NCBI GenBank assembly: GCA_023055505.1
Contig: JALIRH010000036.1
Location: 62,001 to 126,000 of the forward strand
Length of the DNA stretch: 64,000 nt
From: Callipepla californica brunnescens
Lineage: Eukaryota > Chordata > Aves > Galliformes > Odontophoridae
Direction: 5' to 3'
Below, one piece after another: positions 1 to 11,100 of this stretch (its first letter is position 1; each line of letters begins with the position of its first letter). Position numbers and translations under genes: made by a program. The notes beneath the pieces were generated by a model. That model made no database searches. It was not told where the DNA came from and saw only the letters and a program-made list of their open reading frames with translations.

Positions 1-3000
1 GGGCATCATCTTAGGTCATGTGGTGTCGTATGAGACAAAGAATCCTTCAGGCCTATGAAAAAGGGCTAACAAGGTTGTAGCAATAAAAGCTGCGAAGCAC
101 AGAAAATGATCATCACAAGACCATAGAAAAGATCAGACAAAGGGGTTACAGCAGGATTTTGCTGACGATAACGGTGACTCATAGCAGGCAGCAGAGCGTA
201 TGGTTTGACAGGCCGCTGCCAGCATGGCACATTTCCAGCTGCAGGAGAGGAGACACTGTCTGGAAGCAAGGAGAGAGCTCGTTACATCGCACCGCAGCAC
301 ACTGCCCCATAGCACTGAGTAAGGACAGGTCGGAGTGGGACAGCAGCATACCCGCGTGATTCCCGGGGCTTGGCAGCTTCCTCTCACCCTCTGCTGGCCA
401 GTTCTGGGCTCTGAAGGACTGGTGGTTTGGATGCAGAGTCTGAAAAGCTAGTCAAAATCAGAAAACCCCAGTGCACTGCATTATACTCCTGTATCCTGGA
501 TGGGGCCCTGGGCAAACTGATCTAACAGCTGGCAAACTGCCCACGGCAGGGGGTCTGAAGGGCTTTAAGGTCCCTTCCAAACCAAATCAATCCATGACTC
601 TACTTTCTCAATCGCCCAAGCTTGGTATGGGGGTCAAGCACTTTTGTAGGATTTCTGTTTTTTGTCAGAAGCTATGTTTCCTACAGGTACAGCTGCTTCC
701 TGCCCTTTGCTGCTCCTAGCAGCCCACACCACATTTGGTCTTGTCACCCTTTGCAGCACCTGATCATCAGCTCCAGAAATGTTTCTGTATTTGAACACCT
801 GCTCATTGCCATGAGCTCTACAGCAACTGCAGATGGTGTGTGCCCTCGCAGCATGCCACAGGATGCAAATGAAAAAGAGCCAGGATGCTTACCTATCTAT
901 TTCTCTTAGCTTTCATCGTAATTGTTGCCAATTCCCAACACTTCTCTGTCGGCTTTTTGCACAAGTAGTGCAGAGGGAAGGCTGCCTGCAGACAAGTCTC
1001 ATTGCTGGTGTGCCCAGCAGGGCTGCATGGTAAGTCAGCAAAGTGTTCTTCTTTGTCTAGGAGGCACAGGCAGACCCGTGCAGCGAGTACCTGCAGAAAA
1101 TAATGTTGTACCTCCTTGCAGGCTGTGCTCTGTTGCCTGATGTTTCCCAGCTGCAGCAGAGCAGAGGGCAGAAAAAGGGAAATTTCAGTGCTTTTTGAAG
1201 CCAGGTTATGGTTTAAGCATTTTACTGAACTTGAAGTGCTCAGAGAGGCAGACAGGGAACCACAAGAACAGTGTGTGTGTACCAGAAATCCTGGCTGAGA
1301 TAAAGGGACACGCTTTCCAGATAAATGAGAGCTTCACAGAACACATTCTAGAGTAACGTGCAGCAGCAAAGACATCCAGGAGCACGGAAGCACAACCATC
1401 ACCTCCCTGCTCCTGCACCTGTGCTATCAGGAGGAGGAAGGGCAGGAGACAGCAGAAGCCCTGTGGCATGGAATATTTAAGACAGCACAGTTGCAAGCCT
1501 GGGAGGCATCATTAGCTTTGGTCCTGCACTGTCTTGCTTGTAGCTCTCTTCATGTGTGCTGCAATTACAGAGATTTCTCTGAAGATGCTCCCATGTATTT
1601 TTCCCCTGGTTAGGGTTTGAGGAGGCTGAGGAGCACAGCTCAGCTGCAGGTGGGAGCAGGGGGTTGGGAACACCCTCGGGGCTCTGTGTCACATCCATTT
1701 CCACACTTGCAGGCACCCGTCATGATGGAGTGCTTCAAGAAAAAAACAGCTTAAAGAGGAATATGGGCTTCCAGTCAGTTTGAACGTGGGCCCTTGGAGT
1801 GAAAGCCTGCAGTCAGCAGGGCTGGCACTGAGGCTGGAGGATGGCTGTAGCTGGCCAAGATGCAGATTTTTTCCCATGCCCAGAGGCTGTGGTAAGCTGA
1901 CATCATGCTCGGTGAAGGCAGGTGAGGCTATTCTACAAACAGAAACTTGGAGTTTTTTCAGTTTGGAGGTATTGTCTGTAGGCACCCCCATGGCTATGTT
2001 GACAAAAGCAGATTTCTATCAAGAAAGTTTTGGAGCATATCTGAGGTATGAAACTCATAACCTCCTGTCTCTCAGCTTAATGCACCTTCCCTTAGGCCAA
2101 AGGGCATTCTGATGTGCACAAGCTTTCCTGTGTCCTGACAGAGGCTTGAGTTCTATGTTTTGCAAATAAGCACAGCACAGGAGTTTGTGAAGTACAAGAG
2201 AAAAGTTCAGACAATAATTAACCCATGTGCAAGGGCTTTTCTCTGATTGTGAAGAGACTACGTAGCTTTTCCCTGAACTCCAAAAGCCTTTCAAGCATTT
2301 TTCTTTGCTCTCTGAACAGAGAACGAAGAAGCCAGCAAGATGGGGCACTGAATAATCTCATCCTCTCCAAACTGCTCTTCTGATGCTTGTCAGTCAGTCT
2401 AGGCTAACCCTTGTCTAGCAGTTTCCCTACACCTTGCTGTACATAAAAGCAGAGTTCACCTGTGGACTAGGAGCTGCAGTCCTGCTGTGTAAGAGAACAA
2501 GTAACAAACAAGATGTTTCTGCTTTTTCCATTCTTTTCATATGGGAAAAGCAAAACAACATGCCCCTGCACATAGCACTCTGAAAATCTGCTTTGTTTAA
2601 ATAGCTTGGAGTCTATATTAAGGTCAAAGAACAAATGCAATGAGAGTTGTTAAAAGTCCTGTAAAAATTTTCACTTAGAAAAACAATTGAAATCCAAGCC
2701 TCAGCTCAAGCTGCAGTTCTGTAGGCACTGTGTGCTAACCGAGGTGTGCACCCCAATCAAGAGGAGTGACCGCACTTTTGCCTACTTCTCTACCAGCTCT
2801 TTGTTCCAGCGCTCTACGTAGAGCCTTATAAAAACAAATGGTTAGCTTCCAGCTGAACTATTGCTTGTGTTGTAATGTACTGAGCATAATTCTAGCTGCT
2901 ATCAAATCAGTGATGTAGTAACGGATGCTTTTGTCAATAACGTTTGATATGTAGGTAAAGTTTTTTGGAAAAGCCCTAAGCAAGCACAAAACCCGACAGC

Positions 3001-4244
3001 ATCCTGCACTTTCCTTGACCCTGTGTGATACAAATACTCATGACAGACAATTGTGGAACTTAAGGGCTTGTCTGTATTGTGAGTGAAGCCTGTTTTTCCT
3101 ATATTTAGGATGTCTTTCCCACTTCCAGACCCCTCCTACCTGTTTAGATAATGAGCCATAGCCTTCACATTATCACCACCACCCTCTTGGCTTCCACCAC
3201 ATACCATTGTGTCACATCTTTTCTGCACTTTGCTCAGCAATCTTGTTTGTGATTTTACATCAGATGACATTTTCTAAACAATCTCGGGTGTCAGTGCCTA
3301 ACTGCTACAAATCTTAGAGGAATCTGTTGCCTAAAGCCTCTCACAAGCTTTCACCACCCACGACTTTTGTCCATGCATGTTTCATCTCTTTTAGGCTTTT
3401 TCTTTCTGCATGCTCCCAAGGTAATGACTTCAGCAACGAGCCAAGGTACTAACACCTGACCCAGAAACAATCTTAAAAACAATACATGATGTAAAACACA
3501 GAAGATTAATGATCCTCTCAGTGGCACCGTTTGTTTGTTACCATTTCACTTTCAGTTGTTCTGCTGTCCTACTGTTCTGTGATTAGGAGTTATGCAACGA
3601 TACAAGAATGATTTATTTTTATGGGAAAGATCGTTCTAAGTAACAGAGGTATTTGGGTGGGTTATTTTGTTTTATCAACACTGTGGAAGGGCAAATCCTC
3701 AATCCTATAAACAACAACAACTAAAAAAACAGTTCAGAACCTCCCTGACTGGAAAGGAGCTGCACATCTGCACCTCCAAGGAGGCCAAAAAGCAGAGATA
3801 AAAAAGCCACGCTTAGTGGGAAAGAGCATTTAAAGTTGTTCAGGTAAACAAGGGGAAGGGTTTTATTTTATTTCTTTGCTCTCTGCTTTGAGAAAGGGGA
3901 ATCCCTCCCATCGGTGAGGGATGAGGACACCCTCCTAAGAATCAAAACTCTGCTGGATCCCACTGGACTTACTCCTGATTGCCCCTATAAGGCAGGAGAT
4001 GCCAAGATAAGGAAGCTCAGGACTTGGAGAAAGGACGGCCAAAAAGCAAGAACTGGAGAATGTTCCCGCTCCTTTTATTGGGAAATGTTATTTGCACAGC
4101 CTTTAATATATATTTTTTGTAAACAAAGTACTGATTAGCAAACTACATGCCCTCCCAACACAACGTACATCAAAATATGGAAAGAGATCTAATCAAATTT
4201 CACTGGCAGCGCTTTGAAGTGGGATTCCTTCTTCTTGTACATAC
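1..4244. other. Gene-poor stretch, probably ZMYND12 intron 2
   Basis: No convincing exon was found on either strand. ORFs here are short and without recognisable family similarity. Because ZMYND12 exon 2 ends in a good donor at 4244-4243 (minus strand) and its tetratricopeptide-type remainder is not seen, this is best read as part of the next ZMYND12 intron, with later exons left of the window. That is inference; a diverged exon could have been missed. Confidence 0.5.
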
Positions 4245-5202
4245 CTGCCTCTTCACCAGCTGCTCCACTCCATGTTTTCTTTCTTCTTCAGAAGTGAGAA
4301 AAGGGAGGGATGTGCGGACTGGAATCAGCAGTTGGCATATTTTCTCATGGATGCTAACCCAGTCGGCTTTCTGATGATCTACATCGCTACCAAAATAAGG
4401 AAAGAACGATATTTTTGTTTACTTGGAAACAGTGTAAAGAAAGATTATCGCTTGTTGTTTCTTCTGGACTTTCACCACAAGAGTTATTCACAACAGCTGC
4501 CACTCCACAATTTCTTAGAACCGTTGAATCATTCAGGTTGGAAAAGGTCTCCAAGGCCACCACTCCAACCACTAACCCCAAAACCGTGTCCTTAAGCACC
4601 ACGGCTCCACATCTCCTGAGCGCTTCCAGGGACGATGACTCCGCCGCCTCCTTGGGCAGCCTGTCCTCAAAGTCCACAACCTATTTGGCGACGGAATTTT
4701 TCCTGCTATCCAAACTAAAACCCCCCGAGGGCAACTCGAGGCCGTTTCCTCTCGTCCTGATGCGGTTTGGGAGACTGAGCCCAGCTCGCCGCAGCCTCCT
4801 CTGTGTGGAGCAATGAGGCACCCGGCCCGCCGCTCGGCCCGCAGCCAGAGGAGCGCACACGCTCGGCGGGATGTCGGCACGCTCCCGTGATCCGCACTCG
4901 GCGCCGCGCTAAGGCCTTCACCCACAGAGCCGCCCGCACCGCCCGCACGCGAACCCCGAGCCCGACTCGTGACACGGGCCCCGAGATCCCCGGGGGCTGC
5001 GGGCAGCCGGGGCTCCTCACCAGTAACGCGCGAGGCGGCAGCGAGGACACCGCAGCCGCGCCGCCGCCCCGCACACCTCACAGCGGCCGCACCGCTCCAC
5101 CGTCCCGCAGCGCGGCGCCCGCGTCGCCGTAGCGACGGAGCCGCGCTTCCGGCGGAAGCGGACGGCGCTTCCGGCGGAAGTAGGCGGGGGCGGGGCGGGC
5201 AT
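4245..5202 (-). CDS. ZMYND12: ZMYND12, exons 1-2 (partial gene, MYND zinc finger)
   Basis: Coding exons are 5202..5021 and 4386..4245 on the minus strand. Exon 1 ends in TG before a GTGAGG donor; exon 2 supplies the C of the shared Cys codon after a TTTTGGTAG acceptor and ends in phase 0 before GTATGT. The joined 108 residues contain a MYND zinc finger: CEVC at 41-44, CPRC at 52-55, then YC (60-61), HQ, DW, H and C across the junction. Exon 2 ([26 protein letters not shown]) closely matches human ZMYND12. The protein is known as a MYND/TPR-type factor linked to sperm flagella; its TPR part lies outside the window. The start is uncertain: the only nearby in-frame ATG is at 5202, giving about 20 more N-terminal residues than I recall in human. 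It is head-to-head with PPCS. Confidence 0.92.
4505..4760 (-). mobile_element. CR1 LINE 3'-end remnant
   Basis: Read on the minus strand this has the avian CR1 3' region: the upstream 'gaggccgtttcctctcg' and 'tttcctgctatccaa' segments (given here as on the plus strand), a degraded 'cctccttgggcagcctgtcc' block, then the terminal block with 'aatcattcaggttgg'. It is 5'-truncated and diverged. It lies in ZMYND12 intron 1, directly beside the CpG island. Confidence 0.75.
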
Positions 5203-5800
5203 GGCGGCGGCGGCGGAGGAAGCGGCGGAGGCGGAGGAGCGCGTGCGGGCGTGGGCGGCGGCGCAGGCGGCGGGCGGGCGGCGCGTGGCGCTGGTGACGT
5301 CGGGCGGCACGCAGGTGCCGTTGGAGGCGCGGGCCGTGCGCTTCCTGGAGAACTTCAGCAGCGGGCGGCGCGGCGCCGTGTCGGCGGAGCGCTTGGTGAG
5401 CGCCGGGTACGGCGTCTGCTTCCTGCACCGCGCGCGCTCCGCCTTCCCCTGGGCCCGCGTGCTGCCGCCGCCCGGCCCCGCGCTGCTCGACGCTCTCCGC
5501 CTCACTCCGGGGCCGCCCCCCGGCGTGGCCGCCGATCCCGCCGCCCTGCCCGCCCTGCTGCCCGCCCTCCGCGCCTACCGGCGGGCCGCCGACGCGGGCG
5601 CGCTGCTGTCGCTCGAATTCACTGAGCTGAACGAGTACCTGGCGCTGCTCCGCGCCGCCGCCCGCGCCCTGGCGCCCTTCGGTACGAGGGGGTGGGGGGT
5701 GGCCGGGAGCGGCGGGAGGGGAGTGAGGGGCGGCGGGACTCTCCTTGGAGCCCCTCCCGGGCTGTGGGAGCGCTGTGTGATGGGGGAAGGGAGACCCATT
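4800..5800. promoter_or_regulatory. CpG island / bidirectional ZMYND12-PPCS promoter
   Basis: Very GC- and CpG-rich sequence covers the first exons of both divergent genes. Visible motifs are two copies of CTTCCGGCGGAAG (5146-5158 and 5168-5180), each an almost palindromic pair of ETS cores 22 bp apart, and GTCGCCGTAGCGAC (5123-5136), close to an RFX X-box. No TATA box was seen. Motif function is inferred. Confidence 0.8.
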
Positions 5801-7073
5801 TGCTGAGGGTCTGAGCTCACCCCTGTGACCACTTCTGGCGCTGTTCTGAGCCCCGTCTTGGAAGTGTCTGTGGGGGGCTCAGGTTCTCACAGTGTGAGGA
5901 GGGGATGGCAGAGCAGCCTGCTGCACAGCGACGGTGCAGCAGGGCCTGGCTGCTCTGTGCAGGATGCTGATGGTGGATGATGGTTGTGTCTCTTGCAGGC
6001 TCCAGTGTCATGTTTTACCTGGCAGCTGCTGTTTCTGATTTCTACATCCCTGCCTCGGAGATGCCCGAGCACAAGATCCAGTCCTCAGAGGGGGCCCTGC
6101 AGGTGAGATGCACCTGGACAAGGCTCCTACCTGTGCCCAACTGTCCTGACGTAGCTGCAGTCACAGGGGACTGACAGTGAGACCTGGGAGGGGTCGCAGA
6201 GCAGTGGCTCATTGACCAGAAGCATACATTTTCACAATTAATTCCTTAGCGTAGGAAAAATAAGACCTGATTCCTAGCAGTAGACCCAGATGAGAAGCTG
6301 GAGTAAAAAGGCTGTTACTCCTTTTCCCCATACTTTGGGATATGGATGTTTCATGTGCCTTAAAGAGATGACAGAAGGGCTATGATTTGATAAGAGGTTT
6401 GGAAAGCTGAAAACGCTTCATTTTGCAGTTTTTGTTTTTCACTTACGTTCTTTGCTGATGTTTATGTTCTTGGAGTGGACTTTAGTACTTAGATAAACCA
6501 GCTCATGCAGTTACTGCATGCCTGCTTCGTGGTTTAAGAACACCCTGGTTATTGCTAGCAGCAGATAGACATTTGAATCCAGTTTTGCAGTATGTGCTAG
6601 AGACGTTTGACCTTGTTCAGTGAAATCTGACAAGATAATGTCCTGGAAATCCTTCCAGTGTAAAACTCACGTGAAGTGAGGGCAGAATTTCTTTAGTCTC
6701 TTTGTTTCAATGATTTCTTTTTCTCCGTTGTCTTTCCCCATCATAGATCACGATGAAGATGGTGCCAAAAATGCTATCTCCTCTCGTCAAAGAATGGGCT
6801 CCGGAGGCTTTTGTTATTTCCTTTAAACTGGAGACGGATCCCTTGATCTTGATCGATAAATCACGTCAGGCTCTGGAGAAGTATCGTCACCAGGTGGTGG
6901 TAGCAAATATCCTGGAGTCACGGAGAACGTCTGTTATTATCGTAACCAAAGACTCACAGACTCCATTATCTCTTTCTGAGGAGGAAATAGCGCAAGGCGT
7001 GGAAATAGAAGAAAAAATAGTGAGCTATCTTCAGGGCCAACATACCTTATTTATGGAGAAGAAAATCCGATGA
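5201..7073 (+). CDS. PPCS: Phosphopantothenoylcysteine synthetase
   Basis: Exons 5201..5681, 5999..6102 and 6747..7073 join into 303 codons plus stop. The enzyme ligates cysteine to 4'-phosphopantothenate, the second step of coenzyme A synthesis from pantothenate; animal PPCS uses ATP and is cytosolic. Family landmarks are LVTSGGT (31-37), [12 protein letters not shown] (51-58), AAAVSDFY (169-176), [15 protein letters not shown] (220-226) and [10 protein letters not shown] (245-254), all as in human PPCS (311 aa). The N-terminal part is alanine-rich and GC-rich, and the segment around 90-145 is less conserved. The start is chosen because it gives the family-like N-terminus with G at -3 and +4. 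Donors are GTACGA and GTGAGA; acceptors are TTGCAG and CATAG. No canonical poly(A) signal was found soon after the stop. It shares its start-codon CATG with ZMYND12. Confidence 0.97.
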
Positions 7074-8016
7074 GCAGCTCTGGATGGAGCAAACGAAATT
7101 GTACGAGAGGGAGTGGAGTTGGAGCAACTCTCCGTCTCAGGAGAATAGAATAATAATCAGTGCAACCCTGTGGAGGAAGCTGCCGTCCAAAACTCTGCAC
7201 TTTTCTACCGCTTGGTAATCATTACTATAGCTTGCTTTAAAAAAAAAGTAAAGTGCACTCAAGTGAAAGCATTCCAAAGGATGGTATTTGTTCTAGTCTG
7301 TAAAGAAGGAAAAACTATGTTGTATTTCTGTCCCATGAGCTCGGAGAGGGAGAGATGGTACTTATAAAATGTTTTCTTGAATCTGCTTCTTCAGAGTTTC
7401 TTTCTGGATGGAAGGAACGGAGCTTTGTGTGCTCAGTCACAGGCTGGAGTGGAAGCACAGTGCTGACAGACAGCTGGCATTGACAGGGATGGGGAGAATG
7501 CTGGGGCAAACGGAACGAGAATGGGGCAGCGACAACGTTGGAGGGCATCTGTTGCTCAGGGACAGATCCTGTGCACCTACACTGCGAGAACTCTGCTCAC
7601 AAACGCAGTTCAGAGCAACGTGGCCACGCATTCTGCTGTTGTGATTTATTTTCTTTGAGCATATTCCTCTTGACTGCGCTGCGAATCGGTTCCCGCTGTA
7701 GGAGGCTGCAAGAAGCCGTGGAAATAGAGAATAGCTGCGGTGAGCGAAATAGGTTTTTGTCAGAGTCCTTCTTGCAGCTGTTGTGCTGTGGTGGTCGTTC
7801 TGTCGTGGGATGGGATTCGGTGGGCTGTGTGCGGACTGGGGGGAGGGGGCAGGGGGCAGTGCTGCTAGGCTAGAGTTGGGGGAGGTGGGCCCGGAGCGCT
7901 GCATGACGGGCTGGGGGACCTTCCTGGCGCTTGCTCTGCGAGGAGCCTGCCGGCACGGGGAATGGCGGAAGGAGGAGCGGGCGGTGCCGGGCTCCCCCGG
8001 TCTCGGTTCTGTGGGG
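7074..8016. other. PPCS 3' region and PPCS-CCDC30 intergenic space
   Basis: This presumably begins with the PPCS 3'UTR and ends at the CCDC30 CpG island. No splice-consistent coding exon and no recognisable repeat was found. Short ORFs on both strands lack similarity to known families. Confidence 0.6.
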
Positions 8017-8172
8017 GCGGGGCGCCGGGGCGCCATGGCAACGCGCGGCCCCGAGCGCCGCACCGATTGGCCGGCATCCGGAAGTCCCGCCCCCGAGGGC
8101 TGAGTAACGCTTCTGCGGCCAATCGGAGCCGGGCTCGGGGCCGCCCGTTGCCATGGCACCCCGCCGCCCCGC
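8017..8172. promoter_or_regulatory. CCDC30 promoter inverted repeat with X-box-like and CCAAT motifs
   Basis: Arm 1 (8017-8074) and arm 2 (8115-8172, reverse complement) agree at about 51 of 58 positions by my alignment and flank a 40-bp centre. Each arm holds the same module: an RFX X-box-like site (8029-8042, and GTTGCCATGGCACC at 8147-8160, against consensus GTTGCCATGGCAAC), a CGGCCCCGAG block, and a CCAAT box (8066-8070 reversed; 8119-8123 forward). It ends just upstream of the CCDC30 start codon. Confidence 0.75.
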
Positions 8173-8190
8173 GACCCGGGCCCGCGCCGC

Positions 8191-11100
8191 ATGGAGGCGG
8201 CCGCCGCCGCGCCGGTGGGTGCCCGGATCCGAGGGTGGGTGCCGGGGCGAGGGCCGCACGTCGCTCACGGCGGTTCTGGCTTCCCCGCAGGCGGAGGCGC
8301 CGGTGCCGGCGGAGGACGTGCGGCGCTGGCTGCAGGCGGAGGGCGCGGACCCCGGCGACCCGGCGGAGGAGCAGCTGGGCCTGGCCTGGCGGCTGCTGCG
8401 GCGCGCCGAGGCCCGGCTGGGGGACGTGGAGCGGCGGCGGGCCGAGGAGCTGAGAGATGTAAGGGCCGGAGACCCGGGATGAAGCGCCCGGGCTGCCCTG
8501 CGAGAGCTGGTGGGAAAAGGAGGGATCCTGGAAGCACGGGACGGGCGGGTTTGGGAGCGGCTCACGGACCTGTGTCCCCAGGTGGAACGCTACGTGGGCC
8601 ACGTCCGCGCCCTGAGCCAGGAGCGGGATAAGGTCATCAGCGAGTGCGAGCGGGACAACGAGCGGCTCGGGCTGGAGCTGGCACAGTTGCGGCTGCAGCA
8701 CGGTAATCCTTCCCTCTGCATCGGGGGTATGGGCAGCTTTGCTGCAGAGCTCCCTTCAGGCCTCGTGAGACGAGAGGCATTTGGGCAGAGAGGAACTCGA
8801 TGAAGTTCAAGAAGAGCAGGTGTGCAGATGTACATGTACAGCCCCTGGCCTGCACTGATGCTGCCGGAGAGAAGCTCTGCAGAGTAACACCTGGGTGTCC
8901 TGGTGGCCAACGTGGTGACTGTGAGCCAGCAGTGTGTCCTTGAGGCCAATGGTACCCTGGGGTGCATTGCATAGAGTGTGGCCAGCAGGGTGAGGGAGGT
9001 TCTCCTCCCCTCTGCTCTGCCCTTGGGAAGCTACACCTGGAGCACTGGCTCCCCAGTCCAAGGCAGACTGGCAGCTGCTGGGGAGAGTCCAGTGGAGGGC
9101 TACAAAAACGACTGGGCCTAGAGCATCTTTTGTATGAGGACAGGCTGAGAGCCCTGGGGCTGTTCAGAGGGTCTCATTAGCGTTCATAAATAACTACAGG
9201 GCAGGTTTCAAATGAATAGTGCCCAGCTCTTTTCAGTGGTGTGCAGACTGTCAGGTCCAACCACCTGCAGGGTCACCCACAGCTCCATCAGGTGCTCAGG
9301 GACAGGGCACCACCACCTCTCTGGGCAACCCCAGCCCTGAGCTAACTGACAGCCAACTCCTCATGTAGCTGAGTGCTGAGCTGTGTTCCTGCTAGAGGTG
9401 ATGATGCAGCTTTGCCATTGGATTTGGTTTTGACAAGGCCCATAATTTAAAGACAGCTTTGAAAGACAGTGGTGTGTTTGCAGTGGCAATTCAAACACCA
9501 TAGTTTGTGGCTTTTAGTGCCGTCATTTTGTATGGAATATAGTCTCTTTCTTTAAGTAACTTGTTTCTCTCTCAAACATAGGATTGCTTCATCTTTGACT
9601 TATCCCATCTTCTTTTGTGCTCTTTCTTTTCTGCCTGATCCTGGATCTGTAGTGAACGTGGGGATGAAAAACTCAGCTCGAGCAGTTTCATTGTTATGTG
9701 CGCTTTAATTTGGGCAAAGTGTATAGGAGTTTGGGGATGTTAACTGCCATTTTGGGAGTTTGTTCTGGGCAGCCTGCAGGTCTCAGGGAGCATGTCTGAT
9801 GGTGCGACCTTGCAAGAAAGGTGGTTTTAAATCAGATTTTCAGACTGGGTTTCTCTGTGGCCTCTCTGGGCTCCTGAAACCATTTGCTGCTGCAGCCACT
9901 TGCGCAGGGGTTTGGAGTGATGGTCTTGCAAACATCCCTGTGGTAGAAAACTTTGCTGTTTTTGTTTGTTTGTTTGTTTTTCCCCCTCATCTTCCCCACC
10001 AGGTGGCAGGCAGGAGATAGAAATGTCCCCAGAGCTCTCTTGGGATTTATTTATCCTTGGTGGCTCTGCTCTTTTCCACTTTTTCTGTTTTTAAGGATTC
10101 TCATGGCTGTTGGACAGCAGTTAACACTCGAGTTCTGTTCCTGTTACACTCGTGGCTTGTTATTTGTGACCAGGTTGTCCTGGCTGTCCAGCTTTGAGAA
10201 GTTTCTGTGGCTCCACAGTGCTTTTGTGCTGTACAGTGCTTTTATGTATTTTGCAGCAGCTGGAGGGCTGAAGCTTTGATGTCTCATGCCTGGCAGCAGC
10301 TTTGAATTGGAGGCTGTGGAATACCTGTGGAGCTGCATCCTGGGTCCTTGGATGTTTGTGGCTGCGCATCAACCTTTCCCTCTGAAAGCTCACACTCAGC
10401 AGTGGGTGCTTGAGTTCTCCTGTGTTGGTGCTCACTCCAGCTGGACATCTGTGGCTCTGGACAGGATGTGCTTCAGCTGCTTATAGCTTGTGTGGGTCAT
10501 TCCTTGGGCTGTATTTTTTTGTTGTTTTCTACCACTTTTCTCTTTCCCTTCTGGTTCCTCCCCACTTATCCTTCCTCCTCTATAAAGAACTCTGTGCCTC
10601 TGCTGCCTGTTGTGTGGCTGCAGGGTTTGATGCTGCATCACTGCTGGCTGTGTTCCCTGGGCCTCTGCTTTTTGTTGGAGCATGTGCAGACCAGCCCAGA
10701 TGCTTCCTCCCAAGTGCTGTGGGTGTAGGGCAGGTGGAGGGCCTGGATCTAGAGGCTGGCTGTCCCCCAGGTCTCACTGTACCTCTTGGTTTGCTCTGTT
10801 TTCTTTAGGGGGGACAAGCAGATCGGGATTTATCAAAACAGGGCTGGAGAAAGGGGTCTTGTGAGTGGAAGATCCCCAGTCCAGTGGGATTGTTAAACAG
10901 AAATGTGAGTAAGGCAAGTCCAGAGGACTGGGCCCGGAGTGGAGGATCGCTGTGGCCATGCCTGGTTTTATGTTGAGCTATTGATGCAGCTTTACCTCAT
11001 TTGGTACCTCTGCCCAGAGAGAAATTTTTCCTGTCCTCGAGGCAGTTCATAATCCATTTCTGATGGCTCTCATCTCGTGTGCCTCAGTGTTTTTGGGAGT

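Noticed and set aside
2240..2335. Minus-strand Glu/Arg/Leu-rich segment after a CTGTTCAG acceptor, considered as a ZMYND12 exon
   Set aside because: The phase needed after ZMYND12 exon 2 (phase 0) gives an immediate stop; the helical-looking frame is incompatible and does not match ZMYND12.
4969..5625. 218-residue plus-strand ORF overlapping PPCS exon 1 in another frame
   Set aside because: It is an Arg/Ala/Gly-rich shadow of PPCS and of the ZMYND12 first exon.
7437..8192. 251-residue minus-strand ORF over the CCDC30 promoter
   Set aside because: Low-complexity Arg/Pro/Ser sequence across a CpG island; no similarity to a known family. A divergent transcript is possible but coding is not supported.
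8153..8482. Alternative CCDC30 start at ATG 8153 with unspliced reading into exon 2
   Set aside because: This frame would need retention of intron 1, which has good GTGGGT and CCCGCAG sites; the 8191 start spliced at 8214 is in phase. The 8153 ATG is part of the X-box-like sequence.
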